Positions 46,128 to 57,095 of a DNA stretch of 64,000 nt are shown in pieces; the first letter of the stretch is position 1; each line of letters begins with the position of its first letter. The translations under genes and the position numbers were made by a program. Where the stretch lies: assembly GCF_000715075.1 (NCBI RefSeq), contig NC_134101.1, forward strand, positions 194,390,103-194,454,102, in the 5' to 3' direction. Source of the stretch: Nicotiana tabacum (Eukaryota > Streptophyta > Magnoliopsida > Solanales > Solanaceae). The notes under the pieces were generated by a model. That model made no database searches. It was not told where the DNA came from and saw only the letters and a program-made list of their open reading frames with translations.

Positions 46128-46484
46128 TTAGGCGTTAACATCAGGAGCGGCAAGAGTGATTGATAGGCTTGCCAAGTTCCGGACTTGGTCCAATTCTTCC
46201 CGGAATTTCAGCAATGTCTGCTCAAGATGAGCAGCAGTTCCCTTGGTAATTGGAGTATTCTGAGAAGTCTCCTCAATTTCCTTTCTAGTATTTGCATCTC
46301 CCATTTTGCTTTTGTTCCTATTTCTGATAGGACTTGGAGGAGGAGGAGGTGGAGGGCCCTTGGATCTCGTGTTGTATGATGATGGTGCCAGAATGCACGA
46401 ACTAACCTTTGGGGAGGGGAATAAAAATAAAGAAAAACAAAAAGGTAACAAGTTAGTGCAGGTTATGAGAATAAAATGTTTCAA
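46128..46484 (-). pseudogene. element A gag N-terminus
   Basis: The frame holds a Pro-rich stretch (SKGPPPPPPPSP) and then MGDANTRKEIEETSQNTPIT with the probable gag start at 46304. A helical TAAHLEQTLLKFREELDQV segment follows, and a TAG at 46128. The hydrophobic N-terminal part upstream of 46304 is probably leader and not protein. 46485-46704 shows nothing further. Confidence 0.6.
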
Positions 46485-46704
46485 TATTTAAACACAATGT
46501 GCAAGAATATAAATCGCGTCCTAATTTGGGTGTCTCGTTGTGCCTGAGGTAGGCCTAGCGACAAATTAGCTTGGAGAACTTATAATGTTGAGTGCCTCAT
46601 TTTATTGATAAAAACAAGACGAGTCTTAAAACAACTGAATAATAAAAATATCACCAATGGCTAGTGGCCTTATTACATTATGAAAGCAGAAAATAAAAGT
46701 CCTA

Positions 46705-48290
46705 CTACTTGGTCCTAGAAGTACCTTCCCCAGATTCGGTATTCTTGCCTCCCTCGTACAGCTGCACTAGCTCGCGCAATCCTAACAGTAAGTAGGCTCG
46801 GGCCAAATGCCCGTCCGTATTTCCCTCGGCATTCTGGCAGTCTTCGATCCTCTTCAAGAACTTTCCTTCTAATTCTACTAGACCCCGCTCTAGATACCCT
46901 AACCGCTTGTTGGCGTTGACAGCCATATCCTTCCATTCGTCGATCAGCTACTGGTGGGCTTCCTGTATTTCCCGGTGCTCATTTTCACACTCTCGAATTC
47001 TCTTGCGCAGTTGATTGTACTTAACCCATGCTTCAGCTTTCTCGTCGATGATTTTGTGTCCGTGAATGAACCCGGGCTGACCCATACCGTTGTGATTATC
47101 TTCCAACCACCCCGAATAATGCGGTACACACCCAGCATGATACCTGTCTGGCTCAATAGATTCTCTCCCTAAGACGATCTTGCAATGCCATAGGTGCTGA
47201 GCTTGGCATTTGCGAGGGCTATCATCGTCCTGGAAATCAGCCTTAAAGTGACTCATCTTGTCGACTCTTGGTATGATTTGTTTTCTCCCAGCCTGCCTCA
47301 TGGCCCGGAGGGGAACGTAGGGATAAGTTCCCTTTAGACCAATGAGTATGAGAAATGGCGCATCTCGGGATCGAATAATGAACTCTTCCGTAGGGAACCA
47401 CTCAATCATCCACTGTACTTGGTCCTCCTTCAGATTCTCAAATAGCTCTACCCATCCTCCGGCGTCTTCTGGATGAGCGAACATGTTAGGCATATAGTTC
47501 ATGCGCCTTGGCTGGTGGAAGGCAATGTGATCATCCCACTCTCTGCGCAGGATCTCCTGCCGGTATTCTCCCTTCTGGAGGTGCTCCATGAGCCAGAGTT
47601 GAAGTAGTAAATTACATCCCTCAAAATGACTGGCCCTTCGCTGATAGTTGTCCAGGGCTCGGTATATCTCCGCGATAATCATGGGCACTATGCTGAAAGG
47701 CTGCCCGCCAATCCCTTCCATCAGAGTCTTAGTTACCATGGCCAGTCTGTTGTAAATCCTAGCCTTCTTCATAGGAAAGATCATTATACCCAGGAAACAG
47801 AACATGAACACAAAGACCCTTCTATGTATATGCCCTAAAGAGGTGAGGGCAAATTCGTACGAATAAGTGCGGTATGACTTTCTATGGCCATACCTTTATA
47901 GAGAAAATCAAACGGTATGTAGGAATCTTTCAGACAAGTCAGATCCGGATTCTTCTTGAGTCCCATCATTTTGAGGAAACCCCTATCCTTGCGATTCTCT
48001 GGCATAAGTAGACCCAGAGTCTCCCAAGGAATACCAGCTAGACCCCCTATTTCTTCCAGTAAAGGGGTCATTTCAAGGTCCTCCAAGCGGAAAACCGACC
48101 TATCACCGTCCCAAAATAGAGTAGCAGCCTCGATAATTTTGTTGTCATGCCGGACTTCCAAGAGTGAAGGAAGATTTCCTAAGTACTTGCGGACAAGGGT
48201 CCGATCGCTGTCATGAAGGTCCTTCCACCAGCTTAGCAACCTTGGGTGAATATTGGTTACCATACCGAATATGGGGACTTCGTGCCTCAT
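46705..48290 (-). pseudogene. element A ORF1 upstream of gag (Ogre-type extra ORF)
   Basis: Three frames: 47835-48290 (MRHEVPIFGMVTNIHPRLLS, VRKYLGNLPSLLEVRHDNKI, ATLFWDGDRSVFRLEDLEMT, PLLEEIGGLAGIPW), 46948-47811 (ARIYNRLAMVTKTLMEGIGG, IVPMIIAEIYRALDNYQR) and 46705-46926 (ERGLVELEGKFLKRIEDCQN). A frameshift near 47812-47834 and a TAG at 46948 break it; the total is about 520 residues. The 'RLEDLEMTPLLEEI' block resembles the plant DUF7745-type domain found in gypsy elements (recognised from memory). An ORF before gag is typical of Ogre elements. Its function is unknown. The C-terminus is coiled-coil-like. Confidence 0.65.
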
Positions 48291-48978
48291 TTTCTACAAA
48301 ACCAAGCGTTAGGCTCTTAACCCCACCAGACTCGACTATTTAAATCAATAATTAGCAAGAACAGGCATTTAGTTCTCCAAATAAATGCACATAACATGGA
48401 GGTGTCCATTTGGGTTTCAGGGAAACCCGATAGACTTTGGACATAGGCTATCTTAATGAGTCATTATGCGGACAACATAACTAACTCGGCTAGGTTTGAC
48501 CATGATGCATGAACAGTTAGATAGAGTAAGGTTTCTATTGGGGTATTAGACAGGTACCCTTGAGCGGACAACTCAAGAGGGAAAGGCACGGAACTGTCGA
48601 CTGCACCGCTGATCGACTGGTTTTATCGCAAATACGCCTTTGCCGAATTTAAAGGGTGATAATATTGGAAGAGCGCAACCACTCATTATAAGCGTTGCTA
48701 TGGTGTTTGTTTGGCACGAGTGGAATATGATGTTGAAGATGCAGTTTACAAGAATGAAACAAATTGACATGTATTTTCACGTTCATAAGATAAATGATTA
48801 CAATAATTGCAGTAATTACAACAATATTGAAATAAAGTAGTAAAGAAAAGTAGCTAAAGGAAAGAAAAGACATGAAAAGCCAAGTCAGTTTCGTAGTGAA
48901 AGAATAAAAGACAGTAAATAAAGCAATTAATGAGATAATAAAGTCACAAGCAACATGCAATGGTAAAAGCCTAAAGAA
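48291..48978 (-). other. element A leader between PBS and ORF1
   Basis: No ORF of substance. This is the untranslated leader of the element in minus sense, probably with packaging and splice signals that cannot be identified by eye. Confidence 0.5.
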
Positions 48979-48998
48979 AATCCCCAGCAGAGTCGCCA
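48979..48998 (-). other. primer-binding site of element A
   Basis: TGGCGACTCTGCTGGGGATT on the minus strand begins with TGG three nt from the LTR end (49002). It would pair with a tRNA ending ...GAGTCGCCA, of the tRNA-Arg kind described for Ogre-like elements. I could not confirm which tRNA. Confidence 0.75.
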
Positions 48999-50300
48999 TG
49001 CTGTCGACGCCCCCTTTTCCTCTAACCGTGGGGTCAAAAATCGGGTATACGACATTGGGAGGACAACTCTATTCCCTTTCGAGAATTGAGTTTAGAAGTT
49101 GAAGAGTCGCCACCAAATGATTATAGTGCATTAAGACACTTTAAGAAGGGTTTGAGATGAAGAGACCAGAGATTAGGGTAAGGGCTAGAAATTATCCCGA
49201 GGGGAAGGTGTTAGGCACCCCTCAAGATCCACTAGTGTAGTTCCCGGTCATGTTGCAATTGTGACTTTACAAGTAAACAATCAAGGCTAAAATAAGGATT
49301 CACACATAAGATTGCGACCAAGTTGAAAATTTTCAAAGATAAGTAGAGAGGGCAAGAATTCATGAAAAAGAGATTTGAACAGTTTTACAAGAAGAGATGA
49401 AATCAAGTAAAGGGAGGGGAGTCCTAAGTTTATAATTAATATGGATCACTTCAATGCAATACCCAGTGATCACTCCTCAGAAGAGGGGTCGCACGTGATA
49501 TTAGCGCATCGTCATCATATCCATATCTACCCTTTCCACCCCGTTAAGGTATTTAAACGCGATCAGTCTCGTTTACTTATTGCATGCTAGTACCCGTCCC
49601 AACCTATCAGTCCCAGGGTATCAGGACTTCTAATCCTAAAGGGGAAGGAAAGGGATATAGGCATATATGGGGTTCAAAGGTTAAAATTGTAATTGCGACA
49701 TACAAAACAAGTAACAAATATAAGGATGAACAAAACAAATAGGTAAGGCTCAAGTAAACCCCTTAATCAAACAAACACTTAGTTTAGCATGTCGTGGCAC
49801 ATACTGATTTGGTCTTTAAATTAAACTTAAACAGCAAATGGACTGGTTCAACCCATATGTTTAGATAGAAAGTCTGCATTAGGAAACTTGGATCCAATTG
49901 TCAGAAATTAAGGTATTTCAAGCGAGTGATTTAAAAGGTACTGGTTTCAGGAAAAAGTAGTTTAATGCAGAGGAGTTTTGAAAAAAAAGTATGGACTGCA
50001 GCAAAAATAAAACACAGAAATGGTTGTGAAAGAGTTTCAGAGATAGAAATATCTATGGAAAGGGTAAGTTGCAACTGTTTAAAAGACAATTTCAGGGTCT
50101 GAGTAAAATGTTTAGACAAAATGTTTAGAAAGAAACTGTTTCAAAAAAAGATGCCGATTTGAGGGATTTAAAAGCATACTGAGTCAGGAGAGATTTTGTC
50201 AAAGAATTAAGACTTCTAAAATCGTTGATGTATTAAGACGTTAAGGACCAGTTAATAGATTATTATTACTTTAAGCGAATCAGACGAGTTTGATGCTGAT

Positions 50301-50598
50301 CCTATAGGCATGATATCTATTTTGATTTTTTTTAAAACCTGTTATTGAACTTGTAAAAGATGATTGTGTTAATTAACCCTACAGTTTGCCTAATGCATAT
50401 GCATTCCTTATAGGCATGATCTCTATATGCATTGATTACATGAACGTTAAGTCCTATAGGCATGATTTCTATGTGATTTGTAACACAATGAAGCGTTGAC
50501 CCTATAGGCATGGTCTCTAGGTGATGTGGAACCAGAAATATTGAACAGCCCTATAGGCGGGATTTCTAAAAAATTAAAATCCTAAAGCATGGTTTCTA
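50301..50598. repeat. spaced CCTATAGGCATGAT repeats
   Basis: Copies of CCTATAGGCATGATNTCTA occur at 50301-50319, 50406-50425, 50453-50471, 50501-50519 and 50550-50568, with a degenerate one at 50581-50598. Three consecutive intervals are 47-49 bp. The core CCTATAGG is self-complementary. They lie downstream of the TATA box in transcript sense, hence in the transcribed R/U5 part. Confidence 0.85.
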
Positions 50599-51684
50599 CC
50601 CCTACTGATGCAAGAATGTAAAACCCCTCCCACACCCTTTTACTATATTCACCAAATCCTTTATACAAATTATTATAGACCAAAAGAAAGAAAATAAATA
50701 CATTAAAAACTAACAACTAGATCTGAGCAGCCTAATTCAATCTTAATGTCCAATAACATGTGATTAACCAATTCCGAATTTCCAAAGCCTTCTCTTTATC
50801 CAAAGTGTTTCAAAATTCCAAAGAATCTCAAGGATTCCCGGCATTGCTTACACTCAGGATACCATTTAGAATTAGAATAGTGCAATGCAGAATAGTCAGC
50901 CCTCAGGCATCCAAGTTCAGTGGGAGCTCAAGGGTCCCAAAGCATGGCTCACCAGAGAGGGGCAGAACTTAGAACTAGGAATGACTGCGAAGTGAAAGAG
51001 GGATTGGGGAGTCATAGCAAATGGTGGTCATACCCAGCCATAGGTGTTGACTGGCACACCCCTGAACATTTGTTTGGTCCAAACCAGTTAAGAGCAGACC
51101 TTAGAGGTCAGACCTGAGTCTAGATGGTGATTAGGACACCACCAGACCCAAATCAGGCTCAGCATATAAAGGGGAAAAGGGAAGTGGGAACTGATTCGAG
51201 TAAAGGGTTCAAAAGAACCTAGTTCAAAGTCATGGGCAGCAATAACAGAGTACTGTCATGGCTAGAACTGTACTCTCATACAAAGGAGTAAAGGGAAGGG
51301 ATTCACATGAGAAGAGAACATACAGAGTTGCAGAAACATAAGGAAAGAAAGCATAACAGACTAAGATGTAAACACATGGTGAAAGAGAGAGCATGACAGG
51401 CTAGGAAATAAACACATAGTTAAGGGGCATTATTTAACTAAGAATGACATACCAGTTGCAAGTACTAGAATAGCAGAACAACAAAAACAAGTAAACAGCC
51501 AGAAGTCAGCAGGAGCAAAATCGAGTCTTCAGCAAATACTTGAGAGTTCAAAGAGAACTCAAGAATGTTTCAGAAAGTAGAAAGAGAAGAGGAGCAGAGT
51601 GCTCAATACTAGAAGTTGAGAAAGTAATCGTAGAGAAAGTATTGAAAAGTTCGAAGTCTTTCTGTATATGTCCATATTAAGTGC

Positions 51685-51707
51685 AAAAGGGGTAACCCCT
51701 TTTATAG
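51685..51707 (-). promoter_or_regulatory. element A LTR TATA box overlapping a perfect hairpin
   Basis: On the minus strand CTATAAAAGGGG (51707-51696) is a strong TATA box. It overlaps AAAAGGGG-TAA-CCCCTTTT (51685-51692 and 51696-51703), an 8-bp perfect inverted repeat. Confidence 0.65.
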
Positions 51708-52307
51708 TGTAGAAGACAAGTGAGAAGAAGGTAAGAAAATAATTTTGAAAGTCAATCACACAGATTTCCCTTCAGCCAAGGGATTGATTTCAAACGGGCA
51801 TGACAAATAAGGAAAGGATTTGATTTTAAAATCTTTTCTAAGGCAGTACAATAAGGGTAAATACACAAAAACTTATTTAAGGAAAGAGTCTAGTAGTACA
51901 CGGTTTGGGCAAATAAGGAAAGGCAATCAATCAACAGTCAGTAAAAATCAAGGTTTGAGCCTTGGCACGAATGGATCCAACCCAGAAAAGGTGAAGAGAA
52001 ACTTATTTTAAAGAAAATCAGTAACACTCAATCAATCCACATAAAAAGGAATTCAAAATCAATCACAAGTTGGCAAAAGACCTTTTGAAATAAGAGTTTA
52101 TCATATATAAAGCAAACACTTCAAACAGAAGAGTCTAACATCGAAGTATTTAGACTCATAAACAAAAGAATACAAGTTCAACCAGAGACTCATAGTGAGT
52201 CTGAAGGTACAGGGTCCCAAAGTGGAACCCTAATTTGATTTTCCAAGAAAAAAACCCCCAAATTCTAGAGTTTCCCCATCGAATCAAACATAGAAATGAG
52301 AAGGCAA

Positions 52308-53880
52308 GCGGACGAACCCAAAATATCCTATTCGAGGGCGGACGAACCCAAAATATCCTATTCGAGGGCGGACGAACCCAAAATATCCTATTCGAGGGCG
52401 GACGAACCCAAAATATCCTATTCGAGGGCGGACGAACCCAAAATATCCTATTCGAGGGCGGACGAACCCAAAATATCCTATTCGAGGGCGGACGAACCCA
52501 AAATATCCTATTCGAGGGCGGACGAACCCAAAATATCCTATTCGAGGGCGGACGAACCCAAAATATCCTATTCGAGGGCGGACGAACCCAAAATATCCTA
52601 TTCGAGGGCGGACGAACCCAAAATATCCTATTCGAGGGCGGACGAACCCAAAATATCCTATTCGAGGGCGGACGAACCCAAAATATCCTATTCGAGGGCG
52701 GACGAACCCAAAATATCCTATTCGAGGGCGGACGAACCCAAAATATCCTATTCGAGGGCGGACGAACCCAAAATATCCTATTCGAGGGCGGACGAACCCA
52801 AAATATCCTATTCGAGGGCGGACGAACCCAAAATATCCTATTCGAGGGCGGACGAACCCAAAATATCCTATTCGAGGGCGGACGAACCCAAAATATCCTA
52901 TTCGAGGGCGGACGAACCCAAAATATCCTATTCGAGGGCGGACGAACCCAAAATATCCTATTCGAGGGCGGACGAACCCAAAATATCCTATTCGAGGGCG
53001 GACGAACCCAAAATATCCTATTCGAGGGCGGACGAACCCAAAATATCCTATTCGAGGGCGGACGAACCCAAAATATCCTATTCGAGGGCGGACGAACCCA
53101 AAATATCCTATTCGAGGGCGGACGAACCCAAAATATCCTATTCGAGGGCGGACGAACCCAAAATATCCTATTCGAGGGCGGACGAACCCAAAATATCCTA
53201 TTCGAGGGCGGACGAACCCAAAATATCCTATTCGAGGGCGGACGAACCCAAAATATCCTATTCGAGGGCGGACGAACCCAAAATATCCTATTCGAGGGCG
53301 GACGAACCCAAAATATCCTATTCGAGGGCGGATGAACCCAAAATATCCTATTCGAGGGCGGATGAACCCAAAATATCCTATTCGAGGGCGGATGAACCCA
53401 AAATATCCTATTCGAGGGCGGACGAACCCAAAATATCCTATTCGAGGGCGGACGAACCCAAAATATCCTATTCGAGGGCGGACGAACCCAAAATATCCTA
53501 TTCGAGGGCGGACGAACCCAAAATATCCTATTCGAGGGCGGACGAACCCAAAATATCCTATTCGAGGGCGGATGAACCCAAAATATCCTATTCGAGGGCG
53601 GACGAACCCAAAATATCCTATTCGAGGGCGGACGAACCCAAAATATCCTATTCGAGGGCGGACGAACCCAAAATATCCTATTCGAGGGCGGACGAACCCA
53701 AAATATCCTATTCGAGGGCGGACGAACCCAAAATATCCTATTCGAGGGCGGACGAACCCAAAATATCCTATTCGAGGGCGGACGAACCCAAAATATCCTA
53801 TTCGAGGGCGGACGAACCCAAAATATCCTATTCGAGGGCGGACGAACCCAAAATATCCTATTCGAGGGCGGATGATCCCA
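52308..53880. repeat. minisatellite: 52 tandem copies of a 30-bp unit
   Basis: The unit starts GCGGACGAACCCAAAATATC and ends CTATTCGAGG. 52 full units fill 52308-53867, followed by a 13-bp partial, altered unit to 53880. All copies are identical except four full units in which GACG reads GATG (at 53331, 53361, 53391 and 53571). The unit length is a multiple of three and free of stops in all plus-strand frames, so it makes long artefactual open frames with 10-residue repeats. It lies about 600 bp upstream of the element A TATA box in transcript sense. Confidence 0.97.
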
Positions 53881-54105
53881 TTTTCAAAATTTTGGAATTG
53901 TCTTACCTCCGACTATTTTTCTTCGAATCGTGTTGTCTTGCTATCTCTTAAAACTTGAATTGATTTCCTCGTTCCTCCGAGAAAATTTTCGACAATGGCA
54001 AAAAATCTTCTGACCTAGTTCTGGTGTTTTTCCTTGTTCTCCAGGTGGACACCTGACTTCTGATATTTCAACTGTTCTTCGTTGTCCTCCAGGTGGACGC
54101 CTGAT

Positions 54106-55675
54106 TGCTGAGGATAATACCACTAAGGGAGTCTCCTTTCTTCCCCTCCTTCAATTTTTTTTTCTCTCAACACTGCTGAGATAAAAGTGTTATCTTCTTG
54201 GGATAACGTTGTTGAGAATAACGTTGCTGGGGAATTTTATCCCTTCAAATCGATGCTTCATTCTCCTGGAAGTTGCTGGGGATGATAATGGGTTTTGCTT
54301 TTTCTAAACACCAATTTCATCTCTTTGGTTCTGTCTGCTGGGGATACAACTCCTTTTATTAAGACTTGTTGTGCTGGGGGTAAAACTGGTTCAAAGACCA
54401 CTTCCCTTGAGGCTGATGTTATGTTTATTCTTCCTCGAATGGGTACCTGACTTTCAGAAAATATTTCTAAATGAAAGGAAAATTTTCTGCCCCAGTTTGA
54501 CAGTCTCCCTTATGGCATGCATTTCTGTCATCAATGTCATTCCCTTTACCTGTTTCAAATTAAACAAAATTTGTTAGTTTAAAATGCGGTGGTTAGTTGT
54601 GATACTCCTACTAGGGATGGCTTTTCCCTTTCTCCTTCCCTGCTCTGCGTTCCAAAACTTGTTGGGGATGATATTATTTGCTGGGGATAATCCTTTTCCG
54701 CTGGGGATATCCCTCTTCTTTCGTGGCATGGATCGGAAACTTGCATTTTCCCGACCTTTTAGTCTCGCATGAATTTCCCAAATCATGCTCATTGCTCTCC
54801 TTGTTTGCCCACGGGCCTTGGCCTTGAGGTTTTAATAACCTTTGATTTTGGTAAGGATAACCCTCTTGACACTCGTTAATCCTTTTGTTGGGGATATCTT
54901 TCTTGTCACTGGCCTCGCGCTTGTTCCTTCCTGACTATACCACTTGGATGTACTAGTCAGATCTTATCTTGGAAAGCTGATGGCCTATTTTGAAGTCATT
55001 TCCCACTAGTTCTGACCAAACAGACTCTACTGGGGAATTTTCTATGAAAGGAGAAAGATAAAAAGGAACAGAATAAAAGATAAAGGAAAAAATGACTCTT
55101 TAACAAAAGAATTATAAATAAAAACCTATCAAACGCAGACACCGACTCTAATGGTCATGACATGCATATGTGGCCTATCCTTCGTCGTCAATCGTCTTTC
55201 AAGATCTTCAAATGGCAATTCCCCATCTGATTCCCAATCTTATTCGACTTGTAGTGCCCGAAGGGTTTTCACTATCAATCCTCTCTCATTTTGGGTTTTT
55301 CTCTCAGTTTTCATCGCCTTATGGTGTCCGTAAAGATTTTCACCAATAAGACTCTCTCATTTGTATTACTTTCCAGCTGGGGATTTGGAGTGTTGCCGGT
55401 ATGACTCTCTCTGCTGGAGATTAGAGTCCTTTCTGTTGTGGAACAAAGTGTTATGTTCACCGGTAAGACTCTCATTTGTCTCACTTGGCATCTTTTGCAG
55501 ACTGGTCAGAAGGTCTTTCTTTGGACCGTAATGTGGGTTTTTGGATATGCTAGAAAGAAAGGGTATTAAAGGCTCAAAAACAAAATAAATTTGGGGTTAA
55601 AAATTACAACATTCGGAACCAATTTTTTTTTACCACAAGCGCAACCCTTGCCCCAGTTTCTTGCTTGGGGATTAT
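54106..55675. repeat. dispersed GCTGGGGAT repeats
   Basis: GCTGGGGAT occurs exactly near 54274, 54337, 54680, 54700 and 55374. Close variants lie near 54106, 54225, 54372, 54661, 54888, 55030, 55408 and 55664. In the transcript sense of unit B (minus) they read ATCCCCAGC, the complement of the CTGCTGGGGATT end of its PBS. Confidence 0.75.
54455..54489 (-). repeat. hairpin before the CCCCAGTTTG block in unit B
   Basis: CAGAAAAT (54455-54462) and ATTTTCTG (54482-54489) are perfect arms directly before CCCCAGTTTG. Element A has a different stem (GAATTTTGAGG/CCTCAAAATTC) in the same place. The structure is kept while the sequence differs. Confidence 0.6.
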
Positions 55676-55767
55676 TTATTCATTATTATTATTTTTTTAC
55701 TTTTTATTACACCATGTACACCATGCATACTATGCATACTATGCACCCTATGACCGAGCCGTGAAGC

Positions 55768-55805
55768 GCCTACGTATCCTCTTTGAGGAATCAGGTCAAA
55801 CGTAG
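55768..55805 (-). other. covarying structure motif, copy 2
   Basis: On the plus strand: GCCTACGTA, inner stem TCCTC (55777-55781), loop TTT, GAGGA (55785-55789), then ATCAGGTC and CGTAG (55801-55805). The inner stem is 5 bp, perfect. Confidence 0.8.
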
Positions 55806-56929
55806 TTCCCAATTCCTCTGTTTTCTTCTAACTTTCTTTTGTTTTTTGTTTTTTTTTTCTTTTTCTTTTTTTCGTTTTTTGTTGATTTTTTTTCTTTACC
55901 TTCCAGGCTCATATTTCCTAGTCGTTGCTATTGATTCCGAACGAGGGGTACGAAAGAAAAACAAATAAGGCTCAAAAGGGGTAACAAAGGATAAAGTGTT
56001 TAGGTAGCAGAACAAAATGCCTTCGTTATTCCAGCCTTTAAAACATGCCAAGTGCAAACAACATAATTGAACATAGATTTATAGTCTCTTCCGATGGCGC
56101 TGGACTTGACAATTATTTGCTTTTTCATTTGTCATTTCTAAAGCACTGTTGGGCGACACTCTCACTCTCATGAACGACCCTTATGCCAATTTGGCGAATC
56201 TTGCATTTAACGGTTTTCTTTATGTTTTACCTGCCTCAGTTCCACATGACTCGGGCTCCAAATTATCTCAAACCGTTCTTATTTCCTTTAAATGCTTTGA
56301 TTACCTTCCCAGGGTTTTATGATTAACTTTTAGGTTAGGCCCAAACTGTGTGCGCATGTCATGTCCCTAGAATCGGCATTGAACAAAAATGATAAAAGGA
56401 CTAAACAAAAAGCTGAATGGAAATAAAAAAAAAGACCGGATTTTGCATTAGACTACAGGTGAAATGGTTTGAATGTCAAAACAAACAAAACAACCAGAAT
56501 AAAATCCTAACACAGCCTGGACAAACTTAAACAAACCGTAATGACAAAACGGAAAGATAAGACAGTTTGACACAAGACAATATCTGAATTACAACCCTAA
56601 TAATCCGAACACCAGAAATGACAACAAAATAAGCCACCACAAGCTGCTCTCTTGCTAACCAAGGAACGGAGCGTTCCTCCACTTCATCAAAACTGGCATC
56701 TTAGCCACTGAGCTTCGCATCAGTATCGCCCAGACCATTGCCGACTTCAATATCATCAACCTTAGTCAACAAGTTCCCAACAGGACTCGAATGCTTCTGT
56801 CATCAGGCCTGATCCCCGCAAAGCGTGCCTTTAGATCTTGTATTTCCGGCTTACCACAAACCAACCACCTTTTTTCTTTGTGATTCAAAACAAAACAGGT
56901 TAGAATGGACTCAGTCGGTCCTCATTATT

Positions 56930-57035
56930 AACAACATCTTTTTTTTTCATTTTTTTTTTTGATTTTTCATTCTTTTCATTCTTTTTTCATCATTTTTTTC
57001 ATTTTTTTTCGTTTTTTTTTCATTTTTTTTGTGTG
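56930..57035. repeat. T-rich low-complexity tract
   Basis: Runs of CATTTTTTTT-type sequence immediately before motif copy 3. Similar tracts lie at 55680-55710, 57720-57765 and 58010-58220. In transcript sense they are A-rich. The rest of 55806-58825 outside the motifs holds no gene. Confidence 0.7.
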
Positions 57036-57054
57036 GTCGAATCTTATGGAGATT

Positions 57055-57095
57055 GCCTACGTATCATGACCCCGCATGAATCAGACCTTGCGTAG
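57055..57095 (-). other. covarying structure motif, copy 3
   Basis: On the plus strand: GCCTACGTA, inner stem TCATG (57064-57068), loop ACCCCG, CATGA (57075-57079), then ATCAGACC and CGTAG (57091-57095), followed by TTCGGACCAATAAA. Confidence 0.8.

Larger units (their letters stand above)
40571..52307 (-). mobile_element. Tat/Ogre-type Ty3/gypsy element A, defective
   Basis: Minus-strand order from right to left: LTR (49002 upward), PBS 48979-48998, an extra ORF1 (48290-46705), gag (46304-44013), protease and RT/RNase H with a second RNase H (44006-42354), integrase (42263-40911), and structured non-coding DNA (40571-40880). An ORF before gag and a second RNase H domain after the first are hallmarks of the Tat/Ogre lineage. 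The 3' LTR is missing; the left end abuts an inverted gag fragment. The outer LTR limit on the right was not resolved, because a minisatellite begins at 52308. Confidence 0.82.
49002..52307 (-). repeat. element A LTR (5' LTR, outer end unresolved)
   Basis: It begins on the plus strand with TGTCGACGCCCCC next to the PBS. It holds a conserved 20-nt block at 49202-49221, spaced CCTATAGG repeats at 50301-50598 and a TATA box at 51698-51706 on the minus strand. 51720-52307 would be U3. No matching 3' copy is in the window, so the outer TG terminus is unknown; it may lie beyond the minisatellite. Short ORFs here are not genes. Confidence 0.65.

Noticed and set aside
52308..53880. CRISPR array
   Set aside because: Units abut directly with no spacers, and the sequence is plant nuclear DNA.
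52235..53958. Long open frames (up to 551 residues) across the 30-bp array as a repeat protein gene
   Set aside because: They exist in all three plus-strand frames because the unit is a stop-free multiple of three. There is no start context, domain or non-repeat coding flank.
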